64,000 nt of DNA. Source: Dicaeum eximium (lineage: Eukaryota; Chordata; Aves; Passeriformes; Dicaeidae). The notes under the pieces were generated by a model. That model was not told where the DNA came from, ran no database searches, and was given only the letters and a program-made list of their open reading frames with translations. The stretch is from NCBI GenBank assembly GCA_013396995.1, contig VWZP01002573.1, positions 1-64,000 of the forward strand, in the 5' to 3' direction. Shown here one piece after another: positions 43,532-53,914 of the stretch. Position 1 is the stretch's first letter. Every line of letters starts with the position of its first letter. The position numbers and the translations under genes are program-made.

Positions 43532-45711
43532 GCTCCCTTCTTGGACTTCTGGTTAAAGAAGAGAAAAATAGAGCATATGAGCAGTCAGCAAGTTATAATC
43601 ACTCCTAATAGTGGTGCTTGAGAGCACAGGGGAAGCAAGCTTGGTGGTTTTATTTCTGAGTTTTATTTCTGAGCTCCAGATCATCTGACAGGTCCTATCT
43701 CAAATTCAAGATTAAAGTAAAACATTACTTGCAAAGAAGCCAAAGCCAGAGGGTTTGGTGCTGTTCAAACACAGCATTACAGGCCAATTCAAGAGCTCCT
43801 TACCCCACCTGCTCTTCCAGGACAATTCCAGGCTGCAAAAGGTGACTTCTGTCACTTCTGCCCGTCCCACGAGGACTGGGAGAAATCCACAGCAATTCTC
43901 AAACACATTTCCAGGGCAGGCAGGAGGGGAAGGAGCCAACAGCTGTTTGTGAGGAGGAGATTGCTCCACCAGCTGTTTGCCAACTTCCCCTTTCTGCTGA
44001 GTCACCAACCATGGTTTGGCCAGGCCAAAAGGCAATTTCTGCCAGCTCCATTCTGCAGCTGCCTAATGTATCTGGGAGATAATAACTGTGCCCTTCATAT
44101 CTGGGCACGGCACAGAGCAGCACAGGAAGAAGGCCTTGCCTCATCACAGAGATACTGAGAGCCAGCTGGGAGTGGTTTTGGCACCAGGATCCCCTCAGGA
44201 TCTGTCCTGCCCAGGTGGGACTCAGCCTCTGTCTCTGCCCTGTTTTCTGTGCACGCTCTGAACTTGGTATTTATTGGTTTGTAATTCAGAAGCAGAGCTT
44301 GGTTCATGAATGAAGATTGTTGTTTCTCCTAGTGCTGCTGCCCATCACAGACACAGCATCACAATCCTGAAGGTGCAGGAACCAGTACAATTAATCACAG
44401 GGCAGCTTTTCCACTAATTACTGCAAAATTACATTTTTAATCCTCAGACTGGGGCCACACATTCATTGCAAGCCGTGTTGCTAATCTTGAATTAAAGTTT
44501 CTGCCTGTTTCTTTCCCTTCTACTTGTTACAGGCAAGGATATAAATCTAGATATAAAATTCTAAACAAAAGGGATTTCACCAAGGCTCCCTTTGCTGAGA
44601 ATCACCTGCTTCACAAGTTCCGCTTCACTTCTTCATGACCAGACTACCTAAAACTCACCAACCAAAAGGATTTCAGTACAATGAGCAGCAATTGACTGAA
44701 GCATGTTATCGTTTTTATATTATATACAAAGTTTAAATGTCACAAATAGGGACTTACAGGATTAGTCTTTAAAAAAAAAACAAAAAACAAAAACACCATT
44801 ATTATCTCTCAACAGCTTAGTTGATTCATAGCTCAAACTTGACTCATGTTACTACTCTATCTAGAATCAAAAAATAAATCCTCAAACTGGAGTTTGATAG
44901 GAACAAAGCATTTAGTTTTAGGCTAAACCATTGCACCTGGTACAGGAACAATGTGCACTGAGAGCCAAGGCTTTAGGCTGAAAGGCCTCGTTCCAGAGTG
45001 GTTTGGGAGCTCAGCACCATCCACACACAGCCAGGCCTTTCCAAACACACATTCAGACCTCCTGGGCTGGAAATTCTGGAACTCCCATAGCACAAAGTGC
45101 ACAAAGCCTTCTGTCCTTCACGTGGCTTTTCCATCTGCTCCATCCCTCTTTATCTGCTGAACAGACATCAGCTGGAAATCCCACAGGAGAAACTCACCTT
45201 AGAGGCACAAAATGGTGTTTTCAGCTCCAGCATGAGAGCAATCCAGAACTGAGAAGGAAAACTCCTGACATTTACATCCAACAGCTTGGAATCCCCAACA
45301 TTTTCCTCCTCAAGCTCTACTTTTGAACACCAGTGCCACTGTGAGATGACAAAAGCATGGTGGAGCGGGCAGTCACCTTTCCCAAAGGATTTTACATCCC
45401 CTGTAATCATCTGTCACTCCTGTGGCTCCTCTGAATGCCTACAATTGCCTGGCAGGATGTGCAGGGGGAATGACAGGTCTCAAGGGAATGCTGGCAGCAC
45501 AAGGGCAGGACAGGGTGACCTGCAAGGTGCACATTTCTGAGCCTGTCCCTGCTGACAGCACCAGGAACAATTCACTCACGGCCCGAAATAACTCTGGGTT
45601 TTCTAAATGACAGCCCAGAGTGCAAACCAGGCACTTGGGCTTTGAGAGGTGGCAACAAACAGCCTTTGTTGTTGTATTTAAGTGCCCTGCTGCAGGGCTG
45701 TGGCCCCAGTG

Positions 45712-45842
45712 ACAGAGAATGCCAGGATGGTTTGGGTTGGAAGGGACCTTAAAAATCATCTCATTCCAATCCCTCATCCCAGGGTGCTCCAGCCTGGCCT
45801 TGGGCACTGCCAGGGATCCAGGGGCAGCCCCAGCAGCTCCAC
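45712..45842 (-). mobile_element. CR1-like 3' fragment, minus orientation
   Basis: Reads GAATGCCAGGATGGTTTGGG, TTGGAAGGGACCTTAAAAAT and CATCTCATTCCAAT, followed by CTGGCCTTGGGCACTGCCAG. This is the reverse complement of an avian CR1 3' end, so the element is on the minus strand. Confidence 0.8.
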
Positions 45843-45975
45843 ATCCTTCCTGTGGGGGATTCCCTGGAAGAGCTGGAATCCCCTGGAACAGCCCCACATC
45901 CTTCCTTTTGCTGGGATTCCCTGGAAGAGCTGGAATCCCCTGGAACAGCCCCACATCCTTCCTGTGCTGGGATTC
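45841..45975. repeat. 55-57-bp tandem repeat, about 2.4 copies
   Basis: CCCTGGAAGAGCTGGAATCC and CCTGGAACAGCCCCACATCC recur with ACATCCTTCC starts at 45841, 45896 and 45953. The array directly adjoins the CR1-like fragment and probably grew from its internal sequence. Confidence 0.85.
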
Positions 45976-46372
45976 CCAGCTGGAAGCAGCACTGGGAAGG
46001 GTCTGGAAAGAGGGACACGAACCCTGACTTGAGATTGATTCCAGGGAAACCCAGTGAAAAGAGAACACTAAAAGCAGCACAGAAAATATTTCCATCCCCT
46101 GTGCCTTCTCTCTTCCAGGAGAAGAAGAGACCCTTCAGGAGAATGACATCATTCATGGCATGCTAATGAAATTCCAGTGCCACTCAAACGCCTTGGGGCA
46201 CATCCTGAACAGTCACACACCAAACACATCCCCACGTTTGTACACACGGAAAACAAAGCCTAAGGAATGCATGAACACCACAAACACCCGTCTGCAGGAA
46301 GCTGGAACATCCTTCTCCCAAGACATGATTCAGGGAAATTATTTTTGAGATGATCTCGAGAGGCAGAGAAGT

Positions 46373-46445
46373 GAATCACAGAATGGTTCGGGTTGGAAGG
46401 GAACTTGGAGAGCATCTAGTTCCCCCCATTGCTGGCGTGGGCAGG
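46373..46445 (-). mobile_element. CR1-like 3' tail, minus orientation
   Basis: GAATCACAGAATGGTTCGGG and TTGGAAGGGAACTTGGAGAG followed by CATCTAGTTCC match the reverse complement of CR1 3' ends. Confidence 0.75.
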
Positions 46446-46759
46446 GAAATCCCAGCAGGATTTCTCAGGAATTGCAGCAGGGCAGGGAGCCCGACCCTCC
46501 GAGCCACCAGGACAAGCGCCCCAAGCAGGTGACACTGCCAAGGCCCCATCACACCCAGCACAGCACCCTGCTGGGGACACACTCTGCAGACACCTCAGCT
46601 GTCCCTCGGCACGCTCCTGGCCCTGCTCTGAGCCCGTCCCGGTGCCCCAGCAGCGATTCAGGTTGGAAATGCCTGTCCGAGCCGAGCCAGCGCCGTCCCT
46701 GCCCGTGCTGCTGGGCCCGGGGCAGGACGAGCCGCAGCTGCCGCTGCCAGCTCGGCCTC

Positions 46760-46929
46760 NNNNNNNNNNNNNNNNNNNNNNNNNNNNNNNNNNNNNNNNN
46801 NNNNNNNNNNNNNNNNNNNNNNNNNNNNNNNNNNNNNNNNNNNNNNNNNNNNNNNNNNNNNNNNNNNNNNNNNNNNNNNNNNNNNNNNNNNNNNNNNNNN
46901 NNNNNNNNNNNNNNNNNNNNNNNNNNNNN
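46760..46929. other. Assembly gap (170 N)
   Basis: All bases are N. It falls inside the CpG island, so part of the TBCEL first intron or promoter is unresolved. Open frames crossing it are meaningless. Confidence 0.99.
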
Positions 46930-47062
46930 TGGCGGGGCCGGGCCCGGGGGCTGCCGGGGCTGCCCGGGCGGTGCCGGGGGGTGTCCCCTGTCCCCGCTGT
47001 CCCCTGTCCCCGCTGTCCCCCGCCCCTCTCACCCAGGCCCGGCGGCCGCGTCCCGCATCGAC

Positions 47063-47070
47063 CCGGAAGC
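47063..47070 (+). promoter_or_regulatory. ETS-type site CCCGGAAGC
   Basis: CCGGAAG core, the consensus for ETS/GABPA factors common in CpG-island promoters, 30 bases upstream of the proposed first-exon donor. Confidence 0.45.
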
Positions 47071-47080
47071 AGCTGCAAAC

Positions 47081-47110
47081 ATCACGTGACCCCGCGCGCC
47101 GTCACGTGGC
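47081..47110. promoter_or_regulatory. Two CLEAR-like E-boxes
   Basis: ATCACGTGAC (47081-47090) and GTCACGTGGC (47101-47110) each match nine of ten positions of GTCACGTGAC, the CLEAR motif bound by TFEB-family factors. The CACGTG cores also suit USF or MYC. The two are exactly 20 bases apart. Confidence 0.55.
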
Positions 47111-47124
47111 GGGGCGCTCCCCCC

Positions 47125-47138
47125 GTTGCCGTGGAGAC
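47125..47138 (+). promoter_or_regulatory. RFX-type X-box
   Basis: GTTGCCGTGGAGAC fits the RFX X-box pattern GTTRCC-N2-RGNAAC/GAGAC, a regulatory mark of many ciliary and testis genes. Confidence 0.5.
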
Positions 47139-47149
47139 ATGGACGCCGA

Positions 47150-47157
47150 TGACGTCA
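47150..47157. promoter_or_regulatory. Palindromic CRE TGACGTCA
   Basis: A perfect cAMP-response element (CREB/CREM/ATF site) at the right edge of the promoter cluster. Confidence 0.6.
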
Positions 47158-47198
47158 TCCTTGTCACCAAGGGGCTTTCCTTGGACGAGCGGTGGCCG

Positions 47199-47289
47199 CG
47201 CACGGGGAGGGGACCCTGAGCTCTGCCCGGGCCTGGCAGCGCACGGGGAGGGGACCCTGAGCTCTGCCCGGGCCTGGCAGCGCACGGGG
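47199..47289. repeat. 41-bp tandem repeat in the CpG island
   Basis: CGCACGGGGAGGGGACCCTG begins at 47199 and 47240, and CGCACGGGGA begins again at 47281, an exact 41-bp period over about 2.2 copies. Confidence 0.9.
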
Positions 47290-47982
47290 ACGGCTGGGCC
47301 CGGCCCGGAGCGGGGCCAGCGGCGGGGACAGAGCCGAGGGACCGCAGAGTTCCCTGCCCAGGGACCTGCGGCTGTTCGGGGGCTGAGAAGGGAGCGCAGC
47401 CCTCTCTGTCTGTGCCTGCACGGAGGGCTCCGAGCAGCTCCCCGGAGCACAAGGGGAATGGGCAGGGATGATCCAGAAAGTTCCAGCTGGGCAGGAGGAG
47501 GAACTTCATGATTCGGTGACCAACCCTGAGAGATGCCGGGAGCACCCGGACACAGCCCCGTGCCTTGGGATGACCCTGCTGGAGCAGGAGGGCCGGGTGA
47601 GGAGTTTGTCCTGGCCCGCTCTGTGGTTCTGTGGTGCCACCAGGGATGATGCCCCGATCCCTGCAGTGCCAGGCTCCAGCTCTGGGCACACGAGTTGCCT
47701 CAGGGTGGCACCCCCTTGTCCCCAGGGTGCTGCTGGAGCTGGAGCCATAAAATTACCTAAAATCTGCAAACCATAACCACTGCACACTCAGGATGGAAAA
47801 TGTCAGCAGCACTGGCTGCACTGGCCCACGCAGCAGCTCCAGCCCTGCTGGCAGTGCCCACCTGCTCCTCACCTCTTCACCCATTTCTGTCCTGTTACTC
47901 AGTGCTGGCACCTCCTTTTCTGCAGTGCCTGGTCAGAATTAGAGAATTAGAGAATCCCAGCTTGAGTTGGCTTAGAAGGGAC

Positions 47983-48262
47983 AGACTTAAGAATCACAGA
48001 ATAATGTCTAGGTTGGAAGAGACCTTCAAAATCATCGAGTCCAGCCCAGCCCCACCAGCTCAGCTAAACCCTGGCACCCAGTGCCACATCCAGGCTTTGT
48101 TAAACACACCCAGGGATGGGGACTGCAGCACCTCCCCGGGCAGAACATTCCAGAACTTGATCACTCTTTCTGTGAAAAACTTCTTCCTAATGACCTCAAA
48201 GCCCATCCCCTTCCACCCCTCAGGGATGCCCTCCACTAGCCCGGGTTGCTCCAAGCCTGACC
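47983..48262 (-). mobile_element. CR1-like 3' fragment, minus orientation
   Basis: Begins AATCACAGAATAATGTCTAG, then GTTGGAAGAGACCTTCAAAA, CATCGAGTCCAGC, later CACCTCCCCGGGCAGAACAT and CTTTCTGTGAAAAACTTCTT. This is a long, well-ordered match to the reverse complement of avian CR1 3' ends, and the best CR1 copy in the window. Confidence 0.85.
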
Positions 48263-48368
48263 TGGCTGACAAATCGTGCTGAGAGAAGGACAAACCCACC
48301 CAGCCTGGTTCCCACCTCCATCCTTGCATGGAAGGAACCAGAAACTGCCTGAGCACGGCCTGTGCCGG

Positions 48369-48570
48369 GCAGGGGAGCTGAGGGAGAGGGCAGGGGAGTT
48401 GGGGAGAGGGCAGGGGAGCTGGAGAGAGGGCAGGGGAGCTGAGGGAGAGGGCAAGGGAGTTGGGGAGAGGGCAGGGGAGCTGGAGAGAGGGCAGGGGAGC
48501 TGGAGAGAGGGCAGGGGAGCTGGGGAGAGGGCAGGGGAGCTGGGGAGAGGGCAGGGGAGCTGAGGAGAGC
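48369..48570. repeat. 21-bp G-rich minisatellite, about 9 copies
   Basis: Units of GCAGGGGAGCTGGAGAGAGG type with A/G variants (GCTGAGGGAGAGG, GTTGGGGAGAGG). The plus strand is nearly all purine with regular GGGG runs. The period is a multiple of three, which explains the long open frames on both strands. Confidence 0.92.
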
Positions 48571-48902
48571 TGCACTGGTCACGGCTGGGTGGCTGCAGTG
48601 CATCCCCCGGGCTGTAACACCATCGGGACAGCTCTATCCTGTTACCGGGATGTGCCCCGGGGCTGCAGGGGACAATGGTGGCATTGTGGGTGCCACCCGG
48701 GCTCAGGACAGCGGGAGGGGCTGGGTTAACCCCTGCTCTGCCAGGAGCTCCCTGCCTCTCTTTGGGCAGAGGTTTAGGTGCACCCACGCTGGCCCAAAGA
48801 GGCGATCCTGGCATCCCCAGTGCACTGAGGGCTCCTCAGCAGAAAATCTCCTCCCAAGAAGCCAAGTGAGACCTCTGCCAGAGCTGGAGCCATCAGCACG
48901 CT

Positions 48903-49027
48903 GCCATGTGCCAGTGGCCGCCATGTGCCAGTGGCCGCCATGTGCCAGTGGCCGCCATGTGCCAGTGGCCGCCATGTGCCAGTGGCCGCCATGTGCCAGT
49001 GGCCGCCATGTGCCAGTGGCCACCATG
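48903..49027. repeat. 17-bp minisatellite, seven copies
   Basis: GCCATGTGCCAGTGGCC is repeated seven times without change (starts 48903, 48920, 48937, 48954, 48971, 48988, 49005), then a partial ACCATGG. Each junction creates GCCGCCATG. Three units make 51 bases, so frames stay open on both strands. Confidence 0.96.
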
Positions 49028-52000
49028 GCAGTAACCCCAGCCCCAAACTTCAAAGCTGTGATAGGCTTGGTCATGGAATCTAAGGAGCTAATCAGAGGTG
49101 CCCAAAGCTATCAGCACAAGGAAAACACAGCTGCCATCTGCCATTCCCTGCCTCTCCTCGGGCTGGGCTCGCAGCAGCTTTTTACACAGAGCACGGGGCA
49201 TTTCCTTCCAGACTGTGCTGGAGAAAACCTCGCCTGATGCCGGGGTTATGATAGACTCACACTGCACGTCCTGTGGCAAATGTGTGAAAGGCTCAGGGTT
49301 CCCAGGCGTCCCAGGCCACATCACACGGACTGTGTGTCACAGTTCTGCTGTGTGTCACCCTGCCACCCCCACTCTGCTCCCAGCACAGCAGCAGCCCAGC
49401 TCAAATACATTTCATGGGCCTGTTTGCCCCTTAACAGAGAGAAAACCACTCGGGTGTTCTTCCTTTTTACCTGTTGACACAACATTGGGTTTATTCTGTT
49501 TCTGGGCAGGCCAGCACAGCCGAACATTTCCTTGCTAACACTCCCTAAAAACCCTTCTCTCCCCAGGCTCTGAACGGTTCATTTGGCCCTTTCAATACAT
49601 TCCGGAGAGAGCTTTGTCTGCACTTGGTTTTCCTTCCCCCTCTGCCTCTGGGATCTGTTTCAGCCAGATAAAGAATTCCATTGCATTCAGAGGCCACACT
49701 CTTCCCCCAGCGAGCCCCAAGGTTTCTTTTTGCACAGCTCACCTGGGCTATTCGGTTGCTAGAAGGAACACGGAGCATACTTTAGCTGGTAACTGGCACC
49801 AAGGTTTGATTGGAAACATTTCAGGGCTGCTTTCTATAATGACAGACGGGCTGGACGGAGCAATGTCCGTGTTAACCTCCACCGGGGCGGTGCTGCAAGT
49901 GTGAGAAAGTGCCCGCCGTGCCCCTGGCTGACTTCAGAGCCCATTTCCACGGAGCCCGGACAGGTCACGGAATTGTTAACACAAGATAATCTTCCCCCTC
50001 CAGGGACCAGTTTGAATTCAGCCCAAGCTAACCCAGATCCTGAGCGCTTATCACGTTGGCTGTCTCATTGTTCCAGTTTGATGGGTCTCCATCTCCTCCT
50101 CCCTGGCACACAAGTATCCTCTTGCCCAGGCTTTTAGCAGCCCTGGCCCCTCCCTGGCAGGCTCCCCTCTTTCCCACAGCCGCTTCCCCGGGGTTAAACA
50201 GGCCATGGGAACTGGGAGAACTGGGATCAGCACACCCTTCCCTCTGCCTGGCTGTGCAGGGGATGCCAACAGTGATACCTCACACCCCGCTGACATCTGC
50301 GAGGTGACAGAGCCACCAAATCCCAGTTATTTTCGTATTTTTACAGCTGGACCTGATTAAACTCAGCAAGCAAAACATCCTCAATATCTGAAAATAATCC
50401 TGTCCCAAGCCTTCCCTCATTACTGGTGCTTCTAATGCACCACGAATTAATGTCACCCACGACTGTCACTGGGGGCACTTACCAGGGTCTGAGCTGCACA
50501 GAGGCCAGAAGGGAATCACATCCAGAATAAAAGCCACAAACTCCCCTCATTTCATTGCCATTTGGTCTGAAGGGCAAAAAACCCCTCCCCTGTGTTCCTG
50601 AAAAATGACCTTAGATGGAGAATCAAAGCCAGTCTGTGAAAAATCAAACAGTTAATTACCCACTGTGCTAGTGAAAAAACAACCAGAAAAACAAAACAGG
50701 CTTTATTCCAGTTAGAGTTAATTCCAATTAATTCCCAGCTCTCACTAACAATGTTCAGAAGGTCTCGCTGCCCACAGAGCAGGAGTGTCACTGTCACACT
50801 TGGGGACACCGAGGTCACAATTTCCCTGGGTCACACACAGAGATAATGGCAACAGCAGAGGAAGGAGCATCTTTTAGGCTGTGCTGCTTATCAGAATACT
50901 TCTCCCTATATTAAAAACAGCAGAGGTTTTAGGGGAGGGCGGGGGAGAGGATTTAAACCATGCAATTTTCTATTTCTTTTCTGTAGCTTTTTGATCTTTT
51001 CACTTTTGGGTCTAGCAAATGCAACTTCCTTCATCCTTGGAGATTATTCTTCAATTCCTCAAAGAGGCTTCAATTTTCTCACAAATCTCTCTTCCTTTCA
51101 CTTAATTTAAACATTTATGGCCAATTCCATGATTTAATAATGAGAAATAAAATTGGAGATTTACTAAGTGTGGAGAGAAAACCTTTCATTCCATGTGGGG
51201 ATTAAGAAGGGAGTTAAAGGTACGAGCCCTGCCAGCCTGACCTGAGCTCCAGGAGAGCCCAATCCTGAGGGATGCTGAGCATTCCCTGCTCCCACCCAAC
51301 CCAGGGAATGCTGAGCACGCTGCAGATTTGGCCCCTAAAGACTCAAGCGAGCTCATAAATCCACAGCAGAGCTGTTTCAGAGATATTTTGCTAATAATTT
51401 TAGAGCCTGACTTCATTTAGCACCCGTGGCAGCTGATCAAGCCCAAGCTGCTCCTGCCACACCATTAATTTAAGGTAACTGTTCACTGGGATCTTTGGTT
51501 CCGCATAAACGCTCCCCAAATCACTCCTTCAGTCTCTGTCAATTATCCCAGACTAATGCACCTTGAAGTTACCTTTTAGAGCAAACATTTCTCCGTGGCC
51601 ATAACTCTCAAATATTACCAGTGGCCCAAAGATGGGGACAATGCAGCTTTTCAGCTTGGGAGATTGAGGCTGGGCGTTCAAACGGAGAAATCAGAAATGA
51701 ATCAGCACAAGATCTATTGCATTTTCATAATTTGGCAATTGCTAGGCATGCTCAGAGGACCAAATGGACCTTGAGCCTTTTATGCAGTTGATTTCATTTT
51801 CTGGATGGCTACAATTAGATAAAGGCAGCTTTCTCAGGTACTGCTGCAAATGAAGCCTGGCTAATCAAATCTCCCCTGCTGGGGGCCACACTCGCTCAGC
51901 TGGCTGCTGTCACCCTCTCCATCACCCTGGGGACCCTTCTGGGCACTCAGTGCAGCTCAGCTGCCTTGCTGTGCTTGGGAGACCCCCAAACTCACGTGTG

Positions 52001-53818
52001 ATCTGATCTGCCAGCTCTGTCCTCTCCTGTGATCCCTCAGCGTGGCATCCTCACATTTGGAAGTGCCCCAGCACAGGCAGGACCCAGCCTGGGCACGGAT
52101 CATGCTCAGAGCCCTTCTCCAGCCAGCTCTGGATCTGTCCCTGGCGTGGCACCCTGTTCCAGACACAATTTCCATCCTGTTCACTCAGACAAAAAGGGCT
52201 CCAGCAGACACAGATGAGCCCAGACATGGAAAAGGCTGAGCCTCCCTCTGCCAAATGCCCTGGATCTGCAGCTCTGATGAGACAGAGAGGTGCCACTGCT
52301 GTCTGATTTTGGAATGGGGCTTTGGCTGGGAGAACAGGACAGAACGGAGCTAGAAGCTGTCTCTTCCCATCATCTGTGTGTAACAACTCCATTACAGGTC
52401 TGGATCCCACTTGGAGAACGATGCTGGCTGCGTCTGTGGGCTGCCAGAACTCATAATAATTAACCATTAATGTTGGCAAACACTTGGCAAATCTCCACCC
52501 GCTCTTAGAGCCCTCTGCAAACAGGAACAGATTAAACCTTGCCAGTCCTACACATTAATCCAAAGATTTCCCTTCACTTCTATTCTCTGATGGGGTATTT
52601 AGCAAACAGGGTGAGACTGGGAAATACTCAGGTCCCTCCCATTTTACAGAGTGGTGGCAAAAGTGACATTTCCAAGGCCCCAACAAGCACTGCTGGTGCA
52701 TCAAGAGTGAAAGTTTGTGGCCTCCAGCCCTGCCCCATCCTTCCTCTGCCTGGCAAGGCTTCATCCTTATCTCACTGGCAAGAAAGTCCAAGCAGGAAAG
52801 GGATGCAGACTCAGCCCAGTCTGTCATGGATCAGCAAACTGGTGCAGAGATAGTTCTGCTTCTGTCCTCGCTGCTGGGACACAGCAGAAAATAACCCAGA
52901 AATAGCCCTGAGTGAAGCACAGAGCACAGGGTGCTGTGGCAGCAGCTTCTCCTGTCCCTGCTATGGCTTGGTGGCATTTTTGTCACCCAGCGTTGCCATC
53001 CTTGCTGCTGTTTTCTGCCAGCTCCTTGTGGATGTGATCTTGTCCAAAACAAAGCTAAAACCAGTGAGCTTCACTCCAAAATTGTGATGTCCCCTTGAAA
53101 TACTGTGCTCACATGGAGGAATTAGAATGAAATGGTCACAGTAAAACATTACATCTGCTACAACTGCAGACTTCCTCTTTAAAGACATTCCCTGACAAAA
53201 CTCCACTTTTCCACTCAAGGCCTAGCTCCAAACAGAAATATCATCCATTTTAGCCAGTCACAGTGTGCCAGGGCCATTAGAAATGGCCAGAGTCTGGCTC
53301 CCAGGACCTCTGAGCACGGACATTTGGTGGCTTTCTGCTCCTGTCTGGCTCCCTCCCATGTCATGACCTTCATTTCAGCTGAGGGCTCAGGATGCAGTGG
53401 CTGAGCAGTTGTTCAATAAAACCAGGGGCTGTGTGTTCACCTCCTTGTTCCAGTTTAGCTGAGCCAGCAGCAATCAGAGCATCCTCCCTGGCTGTGCTCA
53501 GGAACACTCAGGAGCATTTGCTGTAGACTCTGGAAGAACAATCAGTTTGAGGCGTGCAGCTCAGACATCTCAGTGCTCATCTGGGAATAAAAATGGCTTT
53601 CTTCTTTTCCTCCCCTGGTTCTTTCCCCTCATTTGTGTTCTTTTCTGGCTTTGAAAGGAAATTGCTTTAAATCTCAGCTCAGCAAGAGCTGGGAAGCCAG
53701 AGGACTCTGTTCAGGAATGTTCCTTGGGAGTTCAGGCAAAAGCCAGGCTGAAACCTTTTTTTCTGAGGCTGAGCAACATGAGGACAAGTATTTGGGGATG
53801 AAGAGCAAAGGGACAGGT

Positions 53819-53914
53819 GCCTGGAAGACAGAGTGTCCCTGCCCATGGAAAGGGGATGGAACAAGGTCCTTTAAGGTCTTTTCCAACCAAAACCAACTGG
53901 GATTCAGTGATACA
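53819..53914 (+). mobile_element. CR1-like 3' tail, plus orientation
   Basis: GTGTCCCTGCCCATGGAAAG, then GGATGGAACAAGGTCCTTTA and GGTCTTTTCCAACCAAAACC in CR1 3'-end order, ending in GATTCAGTGAT. Confidence 0.75.

Larger units (their letters stand above)
43549..46679. other. First TBCEL intron (5' UTR intron)
   Basis: Lies between the ATG exon and the CpG island. It contains CR1-like pieces and a short tandem repeat near 45.7-46.4 kb, listed separately. No other gene was recognised. Confidence 0.5.
46680..47460. promoter_or_regulatory. TBCEL: CpG island, probable TBCEL promoter
   Basis: CpG-dense sequence with a 170-base gap of N. It lies 3.5 kb upstream of the TBCEL ATG exon on the minus strand. 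Its interior has a good minus-strand donor (CCTGG|GTGAGAGG) with the exon ending at 47033, suitable for a non-coding first exon. Just right of it sit a CCGGAAG ETS-type site, two E-boxes, an RFX-type X-box and a CRE. The start site itself is inferred to lie at about 47,040-47,120. Confidence 0.7.

Noticed and set aside
46429..47511. 360-codon plus-strand open frame through the CpG island
   Set aside because: It is open only because the 170-base N gap cannot contain stops; the rest is GC-rich low-complexity sequence with no family resemblance.
48060..48814. Open frames on both strands with Leu/Pro/Ser or Gly/Arg/Glu repeats
   Set aside because: They are products of the 21-bp G-rich minisatellite.
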